Source of the DNA: Paenibacillus senegalimassiliensis
GTDB lineage: Bacteria; Bacillota; Bacilli; Paenibacillales; Paenibacillaceae
Assembly: GCF_001486585.1 (NCBI RefSeq)
Contig: NZ_LN909034.1
Coordinates: 1-64,000, forward strand
Reading direction: 5' to 3'
DNA: 64,000 nucleotides
Shown: piece by piece, positions 54,654 through 62,717 of the stretch
Numbering within the stretch: position 1 is the first letter of the stretch
Layout of the letters: the number at the start of each line of letters is the position of its first letter
The notes under the pieces: model-generated
Database searches by the model: none
What the model was told of the DNA's origin: nothing
Seen by the model: only the letters and a program-made list of their open reading frames with translations
Made by a program: the position numbers and the translations under genes

Positions 54654-54862
54654 ACCTCTCTTGATACGCTTACGAGGTTAGCTGTCGGGTTAGGACGAAA
54701 GAGAGCCGCCCCTTCTCAGTACATTCGCTCATGGCGCAATGACCTCGAATTCACCCCATAGACCCTGGTAAAGAAATCAAATACGAGCGCAGTTGGCAAA
54801 TTCGCCGCTAGTCGCTTGCATTGGTTCCCCCGTTCTCCATTCGGAGATTCAGCGAGACTGGT
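54654..54862 (-). promoter_or_regulatory. ydaO/yuaA-class cyclic-di-AMP riboswitch aptamer
   Basis: The minus strand carries the conserved blocks of this class in order: CGCTGAATC, a GAACGGGGGAACCAAT loop, GGGGTGAATTCGAGGTC, then CCTAACCCGACAGCTAACC TCGTAAGCGT, then GAGAGGT. The outer helix P1 is ACC-TCTC (54854-54862) with GAGA-GGT (54654-54660). These riboswitches bind two c-di-AMP molecules and typically repress genes for cell-wall remodelling or ion transport. It controls yabE here, a known target class. I recognise it from consensus memory; a covariance search would settle it. Confidence 0.92.
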
Positions 54863-54931
54863 TCATGGAATCAAGCATCGAGTGATCCAAATTTCAAGTG
54901 TTCGAAACGGACCAAAACGATCACTGAAAAA

Positions 54932-54961
54932 ATTCTATCCTGTTTCGATGCATGTTGTAAA
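54932..54961 (-). promoter_or_regulatory. Candidate promoter of the yabE riboswitch transcript
   Basis: On the minus strand, -35 TTTACA (54956-54961), 18-bp spacer, -10 TAGAAT (54932-54937). Transcription would begin about 60 nt before the aptamer. The stretch 54962-55077 up to the tatD stop is very AT-rich and holds no further gene. Confidence 0.5.
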
Positions 54962-55077
54962 GGACGAATCAACCACGTTTTTTTAAATAAATGGTTAAAA
55001 AAATGTAATTATATCCGTTTTAATGGTTAAAATGTATTAATCTTTCCGAAATCCTCGTTTTTTCATTCGTTTATCTC

Positions 55078-55851
55078 TCAAATACTCGTAATACCAAATC
55101 GTTCCAGTGCATTTTGAGTGGTAATTTGGGCAATTTCCTCAAAGGTTACCCCTTTTAGCTCGGCAGCCATTTCGGCAACCAGGCGCACATGAGCAGACTC
55201 ATTTCGTTTCCCTCTAAATGGATGTGGTGTTAAATAAGGGGAATCCGTCTCGATCAGTAATCGGTCAAGAGGTGTCTTCGCCAACACTTCCTTCGGCTGC
55301 TTTGCATTTTTAAACGTAATCGGTCCGCCAAACGACAAATGAAATCCCAAATCCAGACACATTTTGGCAATTTCCCAACTGCCAGAGTAAGAGTGCATGA
55401 CGCCTCCCACTTCATGGGCTTTTTCTTCGCGCAAAATTTTCACTACATCCTCATGGGCATCACGATTATGAATGCAGATTGGCATACCAAGACTGCGAGC
55501 CAGTCCGATTTGCTTGCGGAACACCTCATGTTGTACCTCTTTAGGGGATGTATCCCAATAATAATCCAGTCCAATCTCGCCGATAGCGACTACCTTCTCA
55601 TGCTTGCATAATTCAGCAATCCAGTCCAAATCGCCCTCCTGCATCGTAATGGCATCTTGAGGATGCCACCCTACCGCAGCATAAATGAAGTCATAAGACT
55701 CGGCCAGCTTCATCGTTGTCGGGATTGTCTCCCGATTAAACCCAATGTTAATCATTCGCGTAACCCCTTGTTCTACGGCACGCGCAATCACTTCCTCGCG
55801 ATCTTCGTCAAATTGGGTCGCATCCAAATGTGTATGTGTATCAAATAACAT
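55078..55851 (-). CDS. tatD: TatD-family metal-dependent deoxyribonuclease
   Basis: TIM-barrel hydrolase with 3'-5' exonuclease activity in homologues. I start it at the ATG at 55851 (257 residues), where AGGAGGTCAGAGG precedes and MLFDTHTHLDATQFDEDRE is the family N-terminus. An 87-residue upstream extension in frame is spurious. Metal ligands are seen in DTHTHLD, GEIGLDYYWD, CIHNRDAHED, MHSYSGSW and ETDSPYLTPHPFRGKRNE. It follows the HD gene by 16 bp. Confidence 0.95.
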   Translation of the reverse strand: MLFDTHTHLDATQFDEDREEVIARAVEQGVTRMINIGFNRETIPTTMKLAESYDFIYAAVGWHPQDAITMQEGDLDWIAELCKHEKVVAIGEIGLDYYWDTSPKEVQHEVFRKQIGLARSLGMPICIHNRDAHEDVVKILREEKAHEVGGVMHSYSGSWEIAKMCLDLGFHLSFGGPITFKNAKQPKEVLAKTPLDRLLIETDSPYLTPHPFRGKRNESAHVRLVAEMAAELKGVTFEEIAQITTQNALERFGITSI

Positions 55852-55867
55852 GATGTCCTCTGACCTC

Positions 55868-57157
55868 CTAAATGCGTTGTTTAAAAATTTGCGCAACTTC
55901 CTGGGGTAACTGATCCATGACAGCGCATAACTTATTGTCGGGATAATACAAATGATATTTCCCCCGATGCAGTCCGCTAATCGACCTGACAATATCGGAC
56001 ACCTCAGAGATTTCCCGCAACTGCTCCTGGCGGTCCAATAACAGAATTTGCTTCTCCCCGATCCCCTCATCCGGACGGAACACATCATAAGGTAGATCGG
56101 TTGGAAAATCAATTTCCATATCGTAATCCGGATTTAACCCTACCTGTTCAAAAGCGGTACGAATTTGTCCCAACATTTCCAGATCAATTGTCTCAACCTC
56201 TACATATTTATACAATTTCCGATTTAAAAACCGGATACACAGGTCGCTTAGCCGCTCATCCGCCTCCCGAGTCCACTGCATGAAGGCCGTTTGCATCAAT
56301 GCCTCGTCCAACTGCAGATAATCACGAACGTTTATGTTGCCGTCGAAGAGGCTAGGAAGCGGGTAGGGTAGGAATTCAAACTCATAATGCTCCCGATATA
56401 GTTCTTTTGCCCGGCGCAGGATTTGGCGAAGAATAATTTCTGAACTGCGTGTCACCGGATGGAAGTAAATCTGCCAATACATCTGATAACGGGACATCAG
56501 ATAATCTTCCACAGCATGCATTCCCGACTCCTTCACTACCACCCTCCCCTGGAAAGGCCGCAGCATCCGCAAAATTCGGTCCATATCAATCGTACCGTAG
56601 TTCACCCCGGTGAAATAGGCATCACGCAGCAGATAGTCCATTCGATCCGCATCGAGAGGACTGGATACCAGATTAACCACGATCGGATTATCATAGTCCT
56701 TCCGAATGACGGAAGCCACCTTCTCTGGAAAATCAGAAGAAATTCGGCGCAGCACGTTACCTACCTCGGTATCCCCGAGCAAAATTTTGCAGGTCCAATC
56801 CTCATGGTCCATCTCGAAGGCCTGCTCAATGGAGTGAGAGAATGGCCCATGGCCCAGATCGTGCAGCAGTGCCGCACATAAAGCTACTAATTTCTCCTCC
56901 CCAGGCCAGTCTGCATAACCCCCGCGTTCAAACTGAGAAATAATTCGGCGCGTAATTTCATAAACACCTAGCGAATGCGAGAAGCGACTGTGCTCTGCAC
57001 CATGGAATGTCAGATACGAAGTACCTAATTGACGAATCCGACGAAGACGTTGGAACTCGGACGTATTAATGAGCGACCAAATCACTTCATCCTGCACATG
57101 AATATAATTGTGTACGGGGTCCTTAAATACCTTTTCTTCACGAAGTTGACGATACAT
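55868..57157 (-). CDS. HD-domain phosphohydrolase (dGTPase/SAMHD1-like, YwfO type)
   Basis: A 429-residue HD hydrolase. The metal ligands are spread through GAEHSRFSHSLGVYEI (His61 region), ALLHDLGHGPFSHSIE (His99, Asp100) and SSPLDADRMDYLLRD. This pattern matches the dGTPase/SAMHD1 branch, of which B. subtilis YwfO is a member, so nucleotide triphosphohydrolase activity is likely. The substrate is not certain. It replaces metS at this position in B. subtilis. Its upstream region is shared with abrB and packed with Spo0A boxes. Confidence 0.85.
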   Translation of the reverse strand: MYRQLREEKVFKDPVHNYIHVQDEVIWSLINTSEFQRLRRIRQLGTSYLTFHGAEHSRFSHSLGVYEITRRIISQFERGGYADWPGEEKLVALCAALLHDLGHGPFSHSIEQAFEMDHEDWTCKILLGDTEVGNVLRRISSDFPEKVASVIRKDYDNPIVVNLVSSPLDADRMDYLLRDAYFTGVNYGTIDMDRILRMLRPFQGRVVVKESGMHAVEDYLMSRYQMYWQIYFHPVTRSSEIILRQILRRAKELYREHYEFEFLPYPLPSLFDGNINVRDYLQLDEALMQTAFMQWTREADERLSDLCIRFLNRKLYKYVEVETIDLEMLGQIRTAFEQVGLNPDYDMEIDFPTDLPYDVFRPDEGIGEKQILLLDRQEQLREISEVSDIVRSISGLHRGKYHLYYPDNKLCAVMDQLPQEVAQIFKQRI

Positions 57158-57207
57158 GGTTCACACACTCCTCTTCATTTTTATTGAAATGACGAAAAAA
57201 TGACTAA

Positions 57208-57270
57208 TGTCGAAGGTTTTTGTCGAATATTGTCGTATAAAGTCATATATAGTCTTTGTCGAATGTCGAA
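57208..57270. promoter_or_regulatory. Array of five Spo0A boxes between the HD gene and abrB
   Basis: On the plus strand, TGTCGAA occurs at 57208-57214, 57221-57227, 57257-57263 and 57264-57270, plus TGTCGTA at 57231-57237. Two copies are directly adjacent (TGTCGAATGTCGAA). They match the Spo0A box consensus TGTCGAA exactly in four cases. The array lies 50-115 bp upstream of the HD gene start and about 95-160 bp upstream of the abrB -35, so it could serve either gene. Confidence 0.7.
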
Positions 57271-57366
57271 TTATAGAATATCACTAACTTCCTAGGTATA
57301 ATCATGCTTTTCAGAGATATTCATCAAAAAAATTTAGAAATAACAAAGAACTCTGCCATAAATAGG

Positions 57367-57425
57367 TTGACTATTCTGGCAATCGTTGGTATTATAAATA
57401 TCATAAAAGATAGAACAATGTCGAA
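57367..57425 (+). promoter_or_regulatory. abrB promoter with downstream Spo0A box
   Basis: -35 TTGACT (57367-57372), 17-bp spacer, -10 TATTAT (57390-57395). A perfect Spo0A box TGTCGAA lies at 57419-57425, just past the expected start site near 57402. In B. subtilis, Spo0A-P represses abrB through boxes placed downstream of its promoter, so the arrangement is conserved. Confidence 0.75.
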
Positions 57426-57466
57426 AAATGACGATTAAAAATGAACTGAAAGGGGCTATCATCAGT

Positions 57467-57721
57467 ATGTTGAAATCAACAGGTATCGTAAGAAAAGTCG
57501 ACGAGTTGGGCCGCGTTGTTATCCCTATCGAATTGCGTCGCACCCTGGGTATTGGCGAGAAAGATGCGCTTGAAATTTATGTAGATGGCGAGCGGATTAT
57601 GCTCAAGAAATATGAGCCAGCCTGCATCTTCTGCGGTAATGCCGAAAACGTAACATACTTCAAAGGCAAAATTGTTTGCCATGAATGTATTACTGAGCTT
57701 CCTACCCCTGTGACAAATTAA
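57467..57721 (+). CDS. abrB: Transition-state regulator AbrB
   Basis: Global repressor of post-exponential genes, the only convincing plus-strand gene here. From the ATG at 57467 (AAAGGGG upstream) it has 84 residues. The N-terminal swapped-hairpin domain MLKSTGIVRKVDELGRVVIPIELRRTLGIGEKDALEIYVDG is near identical to B. subtilis AbrB. The C-terminal half carries three cysteines (CIFCG...CHEC), one more than I recall for B. subtilis AbrB, forming a possible zinc site. A reading frame 13 codons longer has no support. Confidence 0.96.
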   Translation: MLKSTGIVRKVDELGRVVIPIELRRTLGIGEKDALEIYVDGERIMLKKYEPACIFCGNAENVTYFKGKIVCHECITELPTPVTN

Positions 57722-57782
57722 GAATTATAGTATATAATAGATTTACTGAAACTGTTAATTCTAACCTTTTTCATATCTCCTT

Positions 57783-57830
57783 GGTGCCTTCCTTGGCTTG
57801 AACCCGGCCTAGCGAGGGCACCCTTTTTTT
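57783..57830 (+). terminator. Terminator of abrB
   Basis: GGTGCC (57783-57788) pairs with GGCACC (57817-57822), followed by CTTTTTTT on the plus strand. The loop is long and may have internal pairing. It lies between convergent abrB and rsmI. Confidence 0.65.
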
Positions 57831-57866
57831 GTCCAAAATTTACTATCGGCTTAAAATGCTTCTATA

Positions 57867-58766
57867 TTATAAAAGTTGATTATAAATATCCCGTTTCGAC
57901 ACTCCACGATCAAGCGCTGTTTTCTTCATCGCCTCCTTCCGCGTCAAGTCTTCCTGCTCCTCGTAATGCCGTACATGATCTTCCAACGACAACGTTTGCC
58001 ACCAGGCCGCCTGTCTTTCCTTAACCTCTTCAGATCCCGCCCCTTCAATAACCAGACAATACTCTCCAAGCGGAGGATGCTCCAGCAGCCAGTCCAGACA
58101 ATCTTGAATCGATCCACGAGTCAGTTCTTCATAGCGCTTCGTTAACTCCCTGGCTAATACGATACGTCGGTTGCCCCAAACATCAAGCAGAGCCTCCAGC
58201 GTCTTTATCACACGATGAGGGGATTCGTACATCAATAATGTCCCCATCTCATCCTCCAGCGATTTCAGCAATTGTCCACGTTCTTTTGAATCGCGGGGGA
58301 GAAAGCCTAAAAACATGAAGCGTTCTGTGGGCAAACCCGAGACAATTAAAGCCGATAAAGCTGCATTAGCACCAGGTACAGGAATGACAGAAATATTCGC
58401 TTCCAGTGCCAATTTCACCAGATCGCTGCCGGGGTCGGAAATCGCTGGTAGACCGGCATCACTGACCAATGCCAAATTTTTTCCTTCTATTATAAGGCGT
58501 ATCAATTCAGGCCCACTGGCGGCCTTATTATGCTCATGATAACTGACCAGTTTGGCAGGAGATATATTAAAATGCGTTAGCAGCTTTCGCGTCTGTCTCG
58601 TATCCTCCGCAGCAATAATATCTGCCTCCTGCAACGTACGCACCGCCCGGAAGGTCATATCCTCCAAGTTGCCGATGGGCGTACCTACCAGAAACAACTT
58701 TCCCTTCTCCCCTAAGACCGATTCACCGGAACTCGCAACAAAGCTTTTTTGTACATGTATGCTCAT
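57867..58766 (-). CDS. rsmI: 16S rRNA (cytidine1402-2'-O)-methyltransferase
   Basis: RsmI methylates the ribose of C1402 in the decoding centre. The 299-residue protein belongs to the tetrapyrrole-methylase fold: LFLVGTPIGNLEDMTFRAVRTL, IIAAEDTRQTRKLLTHF, LVSDAGLPAISDPGS and PVPGANAALSALIVSGLP. A C-terminal RsmI-specific HTH-like region follows (KKTALDRGVSKRDIYNQLL). Its start overlaps the yabB stop by 4 nt, and it runs convergently to abrB. Confidence 0.97.
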   Translation of the reverse strand: MSIHVQKSFVASSGESVLGEKGKLFLVGTPIGNLEDMTFRAVRTLQEADIIAAEDTRQTRKLLTHFNISPAKLVSYHEHNKAASGPELIRLIIEGKNLALVSDAGLPAISDPGSDLVKLALEANISVIPVPGANAALSALIVSGLPTERFMFLGFLPRDSKERGQLLKSLEDEMGTLLMYESPHRVIKTLEALLDVWGNRRIVLARELTKRYEELTRGSIQDCLDWLLEHPPLGEYCLVIEGAGSEEVKERQAAWWQTLSLEDHVRHYEEQEDLTRKEAMKKTALDRGVSKRDIYNQLL

Positions 58767-59518
58767 GATCTACCCTCTTTTGGTCCGTAATAAATGTTCA
58801 TGACTTCTTCTGTATATCCCCCATCTTCTCCGTATACTATCAGTGGAGGCATAACCCGCATATCGGGCTTGCCATCGCGCAAAGCTTCTATTAATACCAT
58901 ATTGGCCTCTGCTCCGATTCTAGGATGGACAAAGCGAATCACCTTAGGCTCCAGACGGTACTGACGCAACACAGTAATAATCTCTCCCAAACGCTGTGCC
59001 TTGTGGACCATCGAGACCTTGCCTCCAGGACGCACCAAACGCATGGCGGCGGCGGCCACTTCATCCAGCGTACAATAAATTTCATGGCGGGCGATGGCCT
59101 GATGCTCATTGAGCTTGGTCTCCCCCGTCGTCAGGGGCATATAGGGTGGATTGACGGTGATGGCATCATAGGTTCCATGTCCGGTAATATGCACAAGTTC
59201 CCGCAAATCACCTTCACGGATATGAATGCGATGCTCCAATTCGTTCATAACCACGCTACGACGCGCCATATCAGCCACCCGCGGCTGAATTTCAATCCCC
59301 TCAATAGTCGCCTGCGTTCGAGTGGACAACAGCAGGGGCACTACTCCATTCCCCGTGCACAAATCAAGAACCTTCCCGTATTTGGGTACAGCCGCAAACC
59401 GAGCAAGCAACACTGCATCCATCGAAAAGCTAAAGATCTCATCGCTCTGGATAATGGAGAGCTGATGGGTGAGCAAATCATCAATTCGTTCCTGAGCATA
59501 TATAGTTACCTTGTCCAT
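58763..59518 (-). CDS. yabB: tRNA1(Val) (adenine37-N6)-methyltransferase (YabB/TrmN6)
   Basis: SAM-dependent adenine methyltransferase, 251 residues from the ATG at 59518 (a TTG at 59527 with better Shine-Dalgarno spacing is possible). Motif I is VLDLCTGNGVVPLLL, and the catalytic motif IV is NPPYMP. The IIQSDEIFSFSMDAVLLARFAAV segment matches the B. subtilis homologue I recall. It is followed by rsmI with a 4-nt overlap. A strong terminator hairpin lies only about 30 bp upstream. Confidence 0.92.
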   Translation of the reverse strand: MDKVTIYAQERIDDLLTHQLSIIQSDEIFSFSMDAVLLARFAAVPKYGKVLDLCTGNGVVPLLLSTRTQATIEGIEIQPRVADMARRSVVMNELEHRIHIREGDLRELVHITGHGTYDAITVNPPYMPLTTGETKLNEHQAIARHEIYCTLDEVAAAAMRLVRPGGKVSMVHKAQRLGEIITVLRQYRLEPKVIRFVHPRIGAEANMVLIEALRDGKPDMRVMPPLIVYGEDGGYTEEVMNIYYGPKEGRS

Positions 59519-59548
59519 AAACCTCAATTTCCGTCCTTCCCGAAACTT

Positions 59549-59578
59549 TAAAAAAACCGTAGGGAATCCCCTACGGTT
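59549..59578 (-). terminator. Terminator directly between yabA and yabB
   Basis: Perfect ten-pair stem AACCGTAGGG/CCCTACGGTT (59555-59564 with 59569-59578), four-base loop, followed by TTTTTTTAAAG on the minus strand. It begins 3 bp after the yabA stop and ends about 30 bp before the yabB start, leaving no room for a promoter in between. Confidence 0.9.
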
Positions 59579-59580
59579 CA

Positions 59581-59952
59581 CTATTTATTCAAAAACGACA
59601 AACAAAACAGGCAATCGCCTTCCGTGCGAAGATGTCCATAATAAACATTGCAAATATGGAAGCCTTCATGGTACAGGCGCGCTAAATTATCATAGCCCTC
59701 ACCTACCACGTCGATGGCTTCTTTGCCCGGTGGTATTGTCCCATCCGCGCCTTCGGCTATACCGGGAGGTAGACGCCCCTCCGTGCTTTCCAGCTTGAGT
59801 ATTTTGCGCAGTTGTTCATTCTCGAGCAGGAGCCGTTGGTTTTCTTCCACCAGCTTCTTGACCTCCAGCTTCAGGCTGCCCAAATCGCCGTGTACTTTTC
59901 CCATTTGCGTTTCCAGCGTCTGCATATGTGTGAAAATATCCTTGTTCTCCAA
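59581..59952 (-). CDS. yabA: Replication initiation control protein YabA
   Basis: Negative regulator of DnaA that bridges DnaA and the DnaN clamp. The 123-residue protein has an N-terminal coiled coil (residues 1-55, [25 protein letters not shown]) that tetramerises. The C-terminal zinc domain HEGFHICN...CLFC holds one His and three Cys. Length and position between ricT and yabB agree with B. subtilis. Confidence 0.95.
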   Translation of the reverse strand: MENKDIFTHMQTLETQMGKVHGDLGSLKLEVKKLVEENQRLLLENEQLRKILKLESTEGRLPPGIAEGADGTIPPGKEAIDVVGEGYDNLARLYHEGFHICNVYYGHLRTEGDCLFCLSFLNK

Positions 59953-60000
59953 GTTCCCACCCCAGAGTCATCTCTAAAGTCTTTCTATATGAGTAAGCTC

Positions 60001-60801
60001 CTATTTGACAACAACCTCGTCCAAGGGGAGCTCCTTCACCTTGCCTACTTCAAACAATTGCACATGCACTGTACGCGACCCGGCGTTAATTCCCACTACC
60101 TTACCGTCGCCCAGCGAGGTAATGACCATTTTCCCTACCGATGGAAGCTCTTCTTTGACACTCTCATAGTTATCATGCTCATACTTCAGGCAGCACATCA
60201 AGCGCCCACACAAACCGGAAATTTTCGTCGGATTCAGCGACAGGCTTTGATCCTTGGCCATCTTAATCGATACCGGCTCGAAGTCGCCCAACCAGGAAGA
60301 ACAACAGAGAATCCGTCCACAGGGTCCAATACCACCCAGCATCTTCGCTTCATCTCTGACCCCAATTTGCCTCAATTCAATCCGTGTTCGGAAGATACTG
60401 GCCAAATCCTTGACCAATTCGCGAAAATCGACGCGCCCCTCAGCCGTGAAGTAGAAAATAATCTTGTTGCGGTCAAAGGTAAACTCCACATCAACCAACT
60501 TCATTTTGAGTTCGTGATCCTTGATTTTATTTAAACATGTGGCAAAAGCATTCTTTGCCGCAAACTTGTTCTCTTCGACAACACGGGCGTCAGCTTCGTC
60601 AGCAATCCGAATGACTTTCTTCAGTGGAAGAACAACATCGGATTCTCCGACCTTCTTCTTGCCGATCACCACTTTACCATATTCAATCCCACGCGCGGTT
60701 TCGACAATCACGCTCTGGTCCTTCTCTACAGGAAGCTCCAGTGGATCGAAATAATAAATCTTGCCCGCTTTTTTAAAGCGAACGCCCACTACAGTATACA
60801 A
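60001..60801 (-). CDS. ricT: RicT (YaaT), PSP1-domain regulator of RNase Y
   Basis: Iron-sulfur protein that forms the RicT-RicA-RicF complex, which steers RNase Y and the sporulation phosphorelay. The 266-residue protein has a PSP1 domain and the cysteine motifs GPCGRILCC (about residue 160) and GLCGRLMCC (about residue 197) that ligate 4Fe-4S clusters. The start is a TTG at 60801 with GAGGGGG upstream. It sits between holB and yabA, as in B. subtilis. Confidence 0.96.
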   Translation of the reverse strand: MYTVVGVRFKKAGKIYYFDPLELPVEKDQSVIVETARGIEYGKVVIGKKKVGESDVVLPLKKVIRIADEADARVVEENKFAAKNAFATCLNKIKDHELKMKLVDVEFTFDRNKIIFYFTAEGRVDFRELVKDLASIFRTRIELRQIGVRDEAKMLGGIGPCGRILCCSSWLGDFEPVSIKMAKDQSLSLNPTKISGLCGRLMCCLKYEHDNYESVKEELPSVGKMVITSLGDGKVVGINAGSRTVHVQLFEVGKVKELPLDEVVVK

Positions 60802-60955
60802 AAACTAACCCCCTCGTCTAGCTCCAAACTGGTGAACCGCTTTCGTTAATCAATCCCTGCTCTCAGGGGAGGAAGTTTCCTGACGGTCTGCCTTACTCTG
60901 TATCTGGTCTTTCCCTACGTCGTCTTTCTTTCCTCTGGTACTCCAAATCTGCGGA

Positions 60956-61939
60956 TTACCGCAATCCTTCCACCGCAATCACGAATTGCTCCACACAAAG
61001 CTGGGCATTCATATGCTGGCGAAGCTTCTTCTTGCCTTCCGCAGCCAACGCCATCGCATCAATCCATTGTTCTGCGCTTAGCGAAGATGCGTGCCGGTTA
61101 ATAAATTCAAGCTCATCTATGAAAACGATCTGATCATGTTTATGATAGAGCGCATGGATCATATCCTTAAACCACAAATGAAAAAGATTAAACAACATGT
61201 CCAAATGATCGGATAACCCGGATTTGAACAATTCTTGTTGTGCAGTAATTAATGGAGAACCGCCACGGCCTGCGATTTCCTTCCCTAATTGTAACACTAC
61301 GTTTCTAATTTCTGCAAACCAATTCTGTTTGATAAGATCACGGCACGATCCTAGTCCTGCCGCAACATGAACAGCACTTCGTGCTAATGTTGGCGAAAAT
61401 CCCTCATCCGCCAAAATCTGGAGCATACGCCCTGGATCAAGTGGTGAAAATGGGACCCACTGCGAACGGGATTGAATGGTCGGCAACAAGGCCCGTCCAT
61501 TATCGGACAATAGAATAGCAACTGCTGGAGAAGGGGGCTCCTCCAGGAACTTCAGCAAGCTGTTAGCTGCCTGAACCGTCATCTTGTCCGCTTCGTCGAT
61601 AATATAGGCTTTCGGATTACCACTCTCCGAACGATATGAGAAAATCCGCTGCAATTGGCGGATTTGTTCTATTTTAATCGTAGCCCCGTCAGGCTTTACC
61701 GTAAATAAATCTGGGTGGTTGCCATGCAGCACCTTGCGGCACTCCAGACATTCTCCACATGCGTCGTCGTTCTCGCCCTGAGTGCAGAACAACGCCTGGA
61801 CGAAAGCCATGGCCATTTCCATTTGCCCACTTCCAGGCGGTCCGCTAAACAGATAGGCATGAGATATTTCCTGGCGCCGCAGGCTGCTTTGCAGCAGTTG
61901 CTTCGCCGTATCCTGCCCGATGATATTCTGGAATGACAT
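60956..61939 (-). CDS. holB: DNA polymerase III delta-prime subunit
   Basis: Clamp-loader subunit, 327 residues. The AAA+ fold begins FQNIIGQDTAKQLL and includes the four-cysteine zinc module (Cys52, 61, 64, 67) and the SRC-like arginine region in LLPTIQSRSQWVPF. The P-loop reads GPPGSGQM (residues 33-40): the Walker A lysine is glutamine. Delta-prime often lacks ATPase activity, so this loss is tolerable but notable. It is followed by about 150 bp without a convincing gene before ricT. Confidence 0.95.
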   Translation of the reverse strand: MSFQNIIGQDTAKQLLQSSLRRQEISHAYLFSGPPGSGQMEMAMAFVQALFCTQGENDDACGECLECRKVLHGNHPDLFTVKPDGATIKIEQIRQLQRIFSYRSESGNPKAYIIDEADKMTVQAANSLLKFLEEPPSPAVAILLSDNGRALLPTIQSRSQWVPFSPLDPGRMLQILADEGFSPTLARSAVHVAAGLGSCRDLIKQNWFAEIRNVVLQLGKEIAGRGGSPLITAQQELFKSGLSDHLDMLFNLFHLWFKDMIHALYHKHDQIVFIDELEFINRHASSLSAEQWIDAMALAAEGKKKLRQHMNAQLCVEQFVIAVEGLR

Positions 61940-61972
61940 TTTATTTATTTCGTCCTTTCAACAACCACAATA

Positions 61973-62416
61973 CTAGAAACAAAGATTAATCAACATGCCG
62001 CGAATCTCACCGATCTTCTGCAGCAGTTCAATTTTGCCCTGCTCCGTCTCCAGCAGTTCCTCTGCCATGGCAAGCAGCGCCGAATCCACCTCATCCAACA
62101 GCTTATAGCGTTTCCCCCGGCCGCGGCGATCCCAGCCCTTCGATTCCTTAATGGTCACGCCTCTCCGGACAGTATCCTCAAGGAACCGCTTGACCATCAA
62201 TCTATAGGCCTTCAGTTCACGAACCGTCATCGACTTAGCCAGCCGATCGCCTTGCATCTGAATCTCCTTGAATTTGCGGTTCAATTCCTCTTGTGTGGCC
62301 TGATGCCCATGCTGCTGCATCACATCCGAGAAGCTTTTGGATTGCACCGGTTTGGCAGGGCTTTCGCTTACTCCCAACCCACTTTTGAGCGGCCGATATC
62401 CCGGATCAATTTTCAA
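61973..62416 (-). CDS. yaaR: DUF327 protein YaaR
   Basis: Conserved Firmicute protein of unknown function, 147 residues from the TTG at 62416 (GGTGG upstream), close to the B. subtilis 146. It is a mostly helical, charged protein with the DUF327 signature FRKFKEIQMQGDRLAKSMTVRELKAYRLMVKRFLEDTV and the basic WDRRGRGKRYKLLDEVD segment. GTG codons 9 and 12 bases further upstream are alternative starts. It normally lies directly after yaaQ, but here repeats intervene. Confidence 0.9.
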   Translation of the reverse strand: MKIDPGYRPLKSGLGVSESPAKPVQSKSFSDVMQQHGHQATQEELNRKFKEIQMQGDRLAKSMTVRELKAYRLMVKRFLEDTVRRGVTIKESKGWDRRGRGKRYKLLDEVDSALLAMAEELLETEQGKIELLQKIGEIRGMLINLCF

Positions 62417-62451
62417 AGCCCTCACCACCTATTCTTAAATATAGTATATTC

Positions 62452-62516
62452 GTTCAAGATTCGACGCCGATTCCACTCCCTGAATCTTCTTCGTGGTTGG
62501 AAGCTGTATTTTAGAT
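62452..62516. mobile_element. Truncated copy of the MITE-like element
   Basis: A 65-bp fragment that resembles the last third of the complete elements that follow. It differs from them by several substitutions and a one-base indel, so it is older. It ends in the same 13-bp terminal repeat (CTGTATTTTAGAT, 62504-62516), followed by the same 17-bp spacer found between the complete copies. Confidence 0.7.
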
Positions 62517-62533
62517 GACCTATTCCAATGAAG

Positions 62534-62700
62534 ATCTAAAATACAGGTTACTAGCACCAAGAAGGTTGGACGATACCAGGGACTGAGCAGCGCAGCGTAG
62601 GTAAATCCTACGTGAGCAGCGCAAGGCGCGGGTAGAGTTCAAGATTCGACGCCGATTCCGCTCCCTGAATTCCTTCGTGATCGGAAGCTGTATTTTAGAT
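62534..62700. mobile_element. MITE-like element, complete copy 1 (167 bp)
   Basis: Bounded by perfect 13-bp terminal inverted repeats ATCTAAAATACAG (62534-62546) and CTGTATTTTAGAT (62688-62700), with weaker similarity extending about 15 bp inward. The interior holds the hairpin CGTAGG/CCTACG and a duplicated GAGCAGCGCA. No transposase is encoded. Flanked on both sides by the same 17-bp sequence (62517-62533 and 62701-62717). Confidence 0.8.
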
Positions 62701-62717
62701 GACCTATTCCAATGAAG

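Noticed and set aside
60802-60955. Small hydrophilic open frames between holB and ricT
   Set aside because: They lack start codons with ribosome-binding sites and have no recognised family. The stretch is left as a short intergenic region.
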